From contig DAOVKF010000087.1 of assembly GCA_030631915.1 (NCBI GenBank), positions 1 to 6,429 of the forward strand: a stretch of 6,429 nt of DNA, written 5' to 3'. This stretch comes from Candidatus Omnitrophota bacterium (lineage in GTDB: Bacteria > Omnitrophota > Gorgyraeia > Tantalellales > Tantalellaceae). The notes beneath the pieces are model-generated. The model saw only the letters and a program-made list of their open reading frames with translations. It was not told where the DNA came from and made no database searches. The translations under genes and the position numbers were made by a program. Below, in pieces: positions 4,384 to 6,429 of the stretch; position 1 is the stretch's first letter, and the number at the start of each line of letters is the position of its first letter.

Positions 4384-6429
4384 ATGAATACAGACAGTAA
4401 TAACAATCACAAGAAACACAATAACGATGATTTCAGCGGGAGTCAATATTCCTCTGATGACAATGTTCCGGATATGTCGAAGGACGATTCCCTTCAGTTT
4501 GTCAGCATTATCGAGGTCCAGTCCAATCAGATCAAAAGAATATGGATGAAGGTCATATCTTTTGTTGTCGCTATTATCTTTCTTATCCAGCAGACCAGTT
4601 TCGCGGATATATATGATTATAAAAGGCTTGGAGGCATAGCAGAGGAACTGCTGCCTTCAGCCGGGGAGCAGGACCAGAGTAACAGGTTTGCGCCCAACTA
4701 TCTCAAACGCCAGCAGCAGAAACACGAGGAGATCGTGCGCCAGAAGATGGGAAAAGAAGATCTGGTGGGGCAGCTTCAGAGAAAACGCCGGCGAAGGGAA
4801 GAAGAAGACCTGCCTTTGAAAAAGAAGAAAAGCGTCGGAGGAGGAGGAGAGCCGCCCGACTATACGTTGACCCAGCCCGATGACATAAACGACCCCCATG
4901 AATATAACGACCTGCAGCAGCAGAACGACGCCCTGGAACAAATAGATACATTTGATATCACCCGCCATCCGGTAATAGACGTGGATTACTGGAAACAGGG
5001 AGCCGAGAAAAAACAGGAGGAGAAGACAGGGCTTGATTACTGGGTAGGGTTCGAGGGTAAAGAAAAACCCGAAGAAGAGAGAAAGATAAAGGAAGTTATC
5101 TATTTCGGTGAGAGTGAGAACGAAAAAATCGATTACCTGTTTTCCGGATACGTAGAAGATCGCGGGACCGGTGAGTATAAACCCAGGTTCAGAACAGAAT
5201 ACAAATACGCCGGCGACGATATAAGCAAGACGCTTAAGTATTATATCGGCGATAAAAATGCGGGGGATACAAAAGAAGGCGGGATCCTGGTCGAGGAATC
5301 TTTCTTCGAAGGCGGCGAGGATAATAACAGGATAACGCGGAGGATAACATATGACAAGGATACGGGCAGCGCGATCTCCTGCCAGGAGTTCATATACGCT
5401 GCCGCCGGCGATGACGATGATGATGAAGGAGGACAGGCGCTCAGGGAAGTGCGCAGCTACAACACCGCTAATAAGGAATTCGACATAGACGGTGACGGTC
5501 TGATAGACGAAAGGGAAGACAACAATGGCGACGGAAAACTCGGTGAGGATTATGACACGGACGGTGACGGCAAAGCCGATGATGTGAACGGTGACGGGAA
5601 GATAGGTGACGGTATTTTAACGAGTGTAACTTATTTTATCGGCGAAAAAGACGAAGAGGTCGCGGATTATATCCTTACCCTGTCGGATGAGGGCGAGGTG
5701 ACCTCGACCGTTGTCAATTACTATAGAGGCGGCACGCGCGCGGCCGGGCCCGCGACTGACCCGAACGGTAAATGGCGCGACCCCAAAGAATATGTCGTGG
5801 CATACCGCGGTGAGATAGATGATCTTGAAAATGCAACGGACAGTGACGGTGACGGCATGCTGGACGGGTACGAAGACAAGGTGACGAGTATTTCATTCTA
5901 CGATTCGGAGCATCGGCTGCCGGGAGAAGAAGTCCTGAGTTACACCAAGAATTACGCAAAAGGCAAGGTGGTCCGCACTACGGTCTATTTTTACGGCGAA
6001 GATGAGATAAAAGCATCGGACGCGAATTACAGACTTCCGCTCTCAAAGTCCGTCACGTACTGGGGGGACGCGGTCGACAGTGACGGGAATGTCAGGGCAG
6101 ATGCGAGAGTAAGATCCGCTACGTTCTTCTTTATCGAAGGCAGGCTTAAAGGTGAGGAGGTCCAGGACTATACGGAGACCTATCTTATGGACGGTGAGAC
6201 GGTAAGGGATACGACGGTATATTTCTATGAAGGGAGCAGGAGAGCTGGCGCGTCGGATATCGATGACAGGATGGAACGCACCGTCACTTACTGGGGACAG
6301 GCGGTAAACCATGACGGTTCGATAAAGGATGATGCCAAAAAGAAAAGCGAGACAGTATACCGGTTCACATCGGTCACGCAGAGAGGCGAAGAAGTGTCCG
6401 ACGTGATGTTCAACTACTACAGGGACGGC
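4384..6429 (+). CDS. Large secreted Asp-rich repeat protein with calcium-loop motifs (3' end outside window)
   Basis: One uninterrupted frame of 682 codons runs to the window edge with no stop, so the true protein is longer. I do not recognise a named family. Residues 1-48 are Asn/Asp/Ser-rich and hydrophilic. Residues 50-74 form a Sec signal-peptide-like segment with predicted cleavage after TSFA (Ala74). Residues 100-149 are Gln/Lys/Glu-rich, possibly coiled, ending in a strongly basic tract (133-149), a Gly4 linker and Pro-Pro. Two DYW motifs occur at 201-203 and 218-220. Residues 230-340 look like degenerate repeats (KYYIGDKNAGD resembles the later VYFYGEDEIKASD). Then follow an acidic run (343-348), EF-hand-like loops (367-410) and tandem units of about 77 residues from 414 on, rich in aromatic beta-strand-like pieces. 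There is a single Cys (333). It is likely an exported surface, adhesin-like or structural protein, not demonstrably linked to the pump. It has its own promoters. An alternative start is ATG 4546. Confidence 0.88.
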   Translation, partial: MNTDSNNNHKKHNNDDFSGSQYSSDDNVPDMSKDDSLQFVSIIEVQSNQIKRIWMKVISFVVAIIFLIQQTSFADIYDYKRLGGIAEELLPSAGEQDQSNRFAPNYLKRQQQKHEEIVRQKMGKEDLVGQLQRKRRRREEEDLPLKKKKSVGGGGEPPDYTLTQPDDINDPHEYNDLQQQNDALEQIDTFDITRHPVIDVDYWKQGAEKKQEEKTGLDYWVGFEGKEKPEEERKIKEVIYFGESENEKIDYLFSGYVEDRGTGEYKPRFRTEYKYAGDDISKTLKYYIGDKNAGDTKEGGILVEESFFEGGEDNNRITRRITYDKDTGSAISCQEFIYAAAGDDDDDEGGQALREVRSYNTANKEFDIDGDGLIDEREDNNGDGKLGEDYDTDGDGKADDVNGDGKIGDGILTSVTYFIGEKDEEVADYILTLSDEGEVTSTVVNYYRGGTRAAGPATDPNGKWRDPKEYVVAYRGEIDDLENATDSDGDGMLDGYEDKVTSISFYDSEHRLPGEEVLSYTKNYAKGKVVRTTVYFYGEDEIKASDANYRLPLSKSVTYWGDAVDSDGNVRADARVRSATFFFIEGRLKGEEVQDYTETYLMDGETVRDTTVYFYEGSRRAGASDIDDRMERTVTYWGQAVNHDGSIKDDAKKKSETVYRFTSVTQRGEEVSDVMFNYYRDG
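4534..4605 (+). other. Sec signal-peptide-like segment, internal to the predicted N-terminus
   Basis: Residues 51-74. A basic n-region (Lys51, Arg52, Lys56) leads into the hydrophobic core VISFVVAIIFLI, then QQTSFA with Ser at -3 and Ala at -1 before Asp75, fitting signal peptidase I. There is no lipobox Cys. If translation starts at 4384 this is a signal peptide with about 50 extra residues in front. If it starts at 4546 (Met55) it is an ordinary 20-residue signal peptide. A non-cleaved anchor is a less likely alternative because the core is short. Confidence 0.7.
5482..5613 (+). other. Cluster of EF-hand/dockerin-like calcium loops
   Basis: Residues 367-410 contain overlapping D-x-D-x-D-G loops. 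The first (DIDGDGLIDERE, 367-378) fits the 12-residue EF-hand loop with Asp at 1, 3, 5 and 9, Gly at 6, a hydrophobic residue at 8 and Glu at 12. Three looser ones follow, starting at Asp379, Asp391 and Asp400. Spacing without intervening helices resembles thrombospondin type-3 or dockerin-type calcium repeats of secreted bacterial proteins more than paired EF-hands. Calcium binding is inferred. Confidence 0.75.
5623..5886 (+). repeat. Repeat unit 1 (88 residues, divergent)
   Basis: Residues 414-501. The unit starts at SVTYF, has DEEVADY (423-429), a YYRGGTRAAG segment matching the VYFYxG..RA part of later units, and ends with a full EF-hand-like loop (DSDGDGMLDGYE, residues 486-497, bases 5839-5874). 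It is longer and more diverged than units 2 and 3. Confidence 0.6.
5887..6114 (+). repeat. Repeat unit 2 (76 residues)
   Basis: Residues 502-577. Ordered signatures: SISFY, PGEEVLSY, VVRTTVYFYGEDEIKASD, SVTYWGDAVDSDG, ADARV. It aligns with unit 3 along nearly its full length. The calcium-like loop is reduced to DSDGN (565-569). Confidence 0.8.
6115..6345 (+). repeat. Repeat unit 3 (77 residues)
   Basis: Residues 578-654. Ordered signatures: SATFFF, KGEEVQDY, TVRDTTVYFYEGSRRAGASD, TVTYWGQAVNHDG, DDAKKK. The TYWG Trp is exactly 77 residues after that of unit 2. Codons differ at many synonymous positions from unit 2, so the copies are conserved mainly at protein level. The calcium-like loop is further reduced (NHDGS, 642-646). 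Confidence 0.8.
6346..6429 (+). repeat. Repeat unit 4, cut by window end
   Basis: Residues 655-682. It starts SETVYRF and continues with RGEEVSDVMFNYYRDG, matching the first third of units 2 and 3. The array therefore continues beyond the window. Confidence 0.75.

Noticed and set aside
4657..4968. Reverse-strand open frames opposite the repeat-protein gene (also around 5714-5959 and 6043-6312)
   Set aside because: They lie wholly inside the continuous forward frame with signal peptide and repeats, have no recognisable domains, and arise from its codon bias.
5623..6429. CRISPR-like or DNA-level tandem repeat
   Set aside because: The periodicity is in the protein (76-78 residues after a divergent 88-residue unit) with many synonymous differences; there are no short identical repeats with spacers.

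Overview
The window reads as a diderm (Gram-negative type) bacterium from a poorly characterised lineage. Two resistance-nodulation-division (RND) permeases imply an inner membrane and periplasm. They are followed by a very long, secreted, aspartate-rich repeat protein that runs off the right edge. The genes use many AUA, AGG and AGA codons. RND pairs beside large repetitive secreted proteins, and a signal peptide ending in a Gln-Gln pair before the Ala cleavage site, remind me of Omnitrophota (former OP3) genomes. That taxonomic guess is inference from memory (about 0.4) and rests on no marker gene.

Layout, all on the + strand. Positions 2-754 hold the 3' end of an RND permease whose start lies left of the window. 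After a 35-base gap, 790-4044 is a complete second RND permease of 1084 residues. The two are paralogous and very probably co-transcribed, in the manner of paired permeases such as MdtB/MdtC. A membrane-fusion protein and outer-membrane channel would be expected upstream, outside the window. The second permease carries an extra hydrophobic segment of about 40 residues between the canonical second and third membrane helices.

Positions 4045-4383 are a 339-base AT-rich gap. It contains a short inverted-repeat element just after the permease stop, a perfect 15-base palindrome, two overlapping sigma70-type promoters each with a 17-base spacer (one with an extended -10), a leader of about 130 bases with another inverted repeat, and a Shine-Dalgarno sequence. 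I see no convincing intrinsic terminator for the permease operon.

From 4384 to the window end (6429) one frame stays open for 682 codons with no stop. It encodes a Sec-type signal peptide set about 50 residues inside the protein, a basic/coiled region, a cluster of EF-hand/dockerin-like calcium loops, and then a tandem repeat of about 77 residues rich in beta-strand-like segments. One calcium-like Asp loop sits at the same place in each repeat. The protein is probably a large exported, calcium-stabilised surface or adhesin-like protein. Its function is unknown and it is the most novel item here. It has its own promoters, so nothing in the sequence ties it functionally to the pump.
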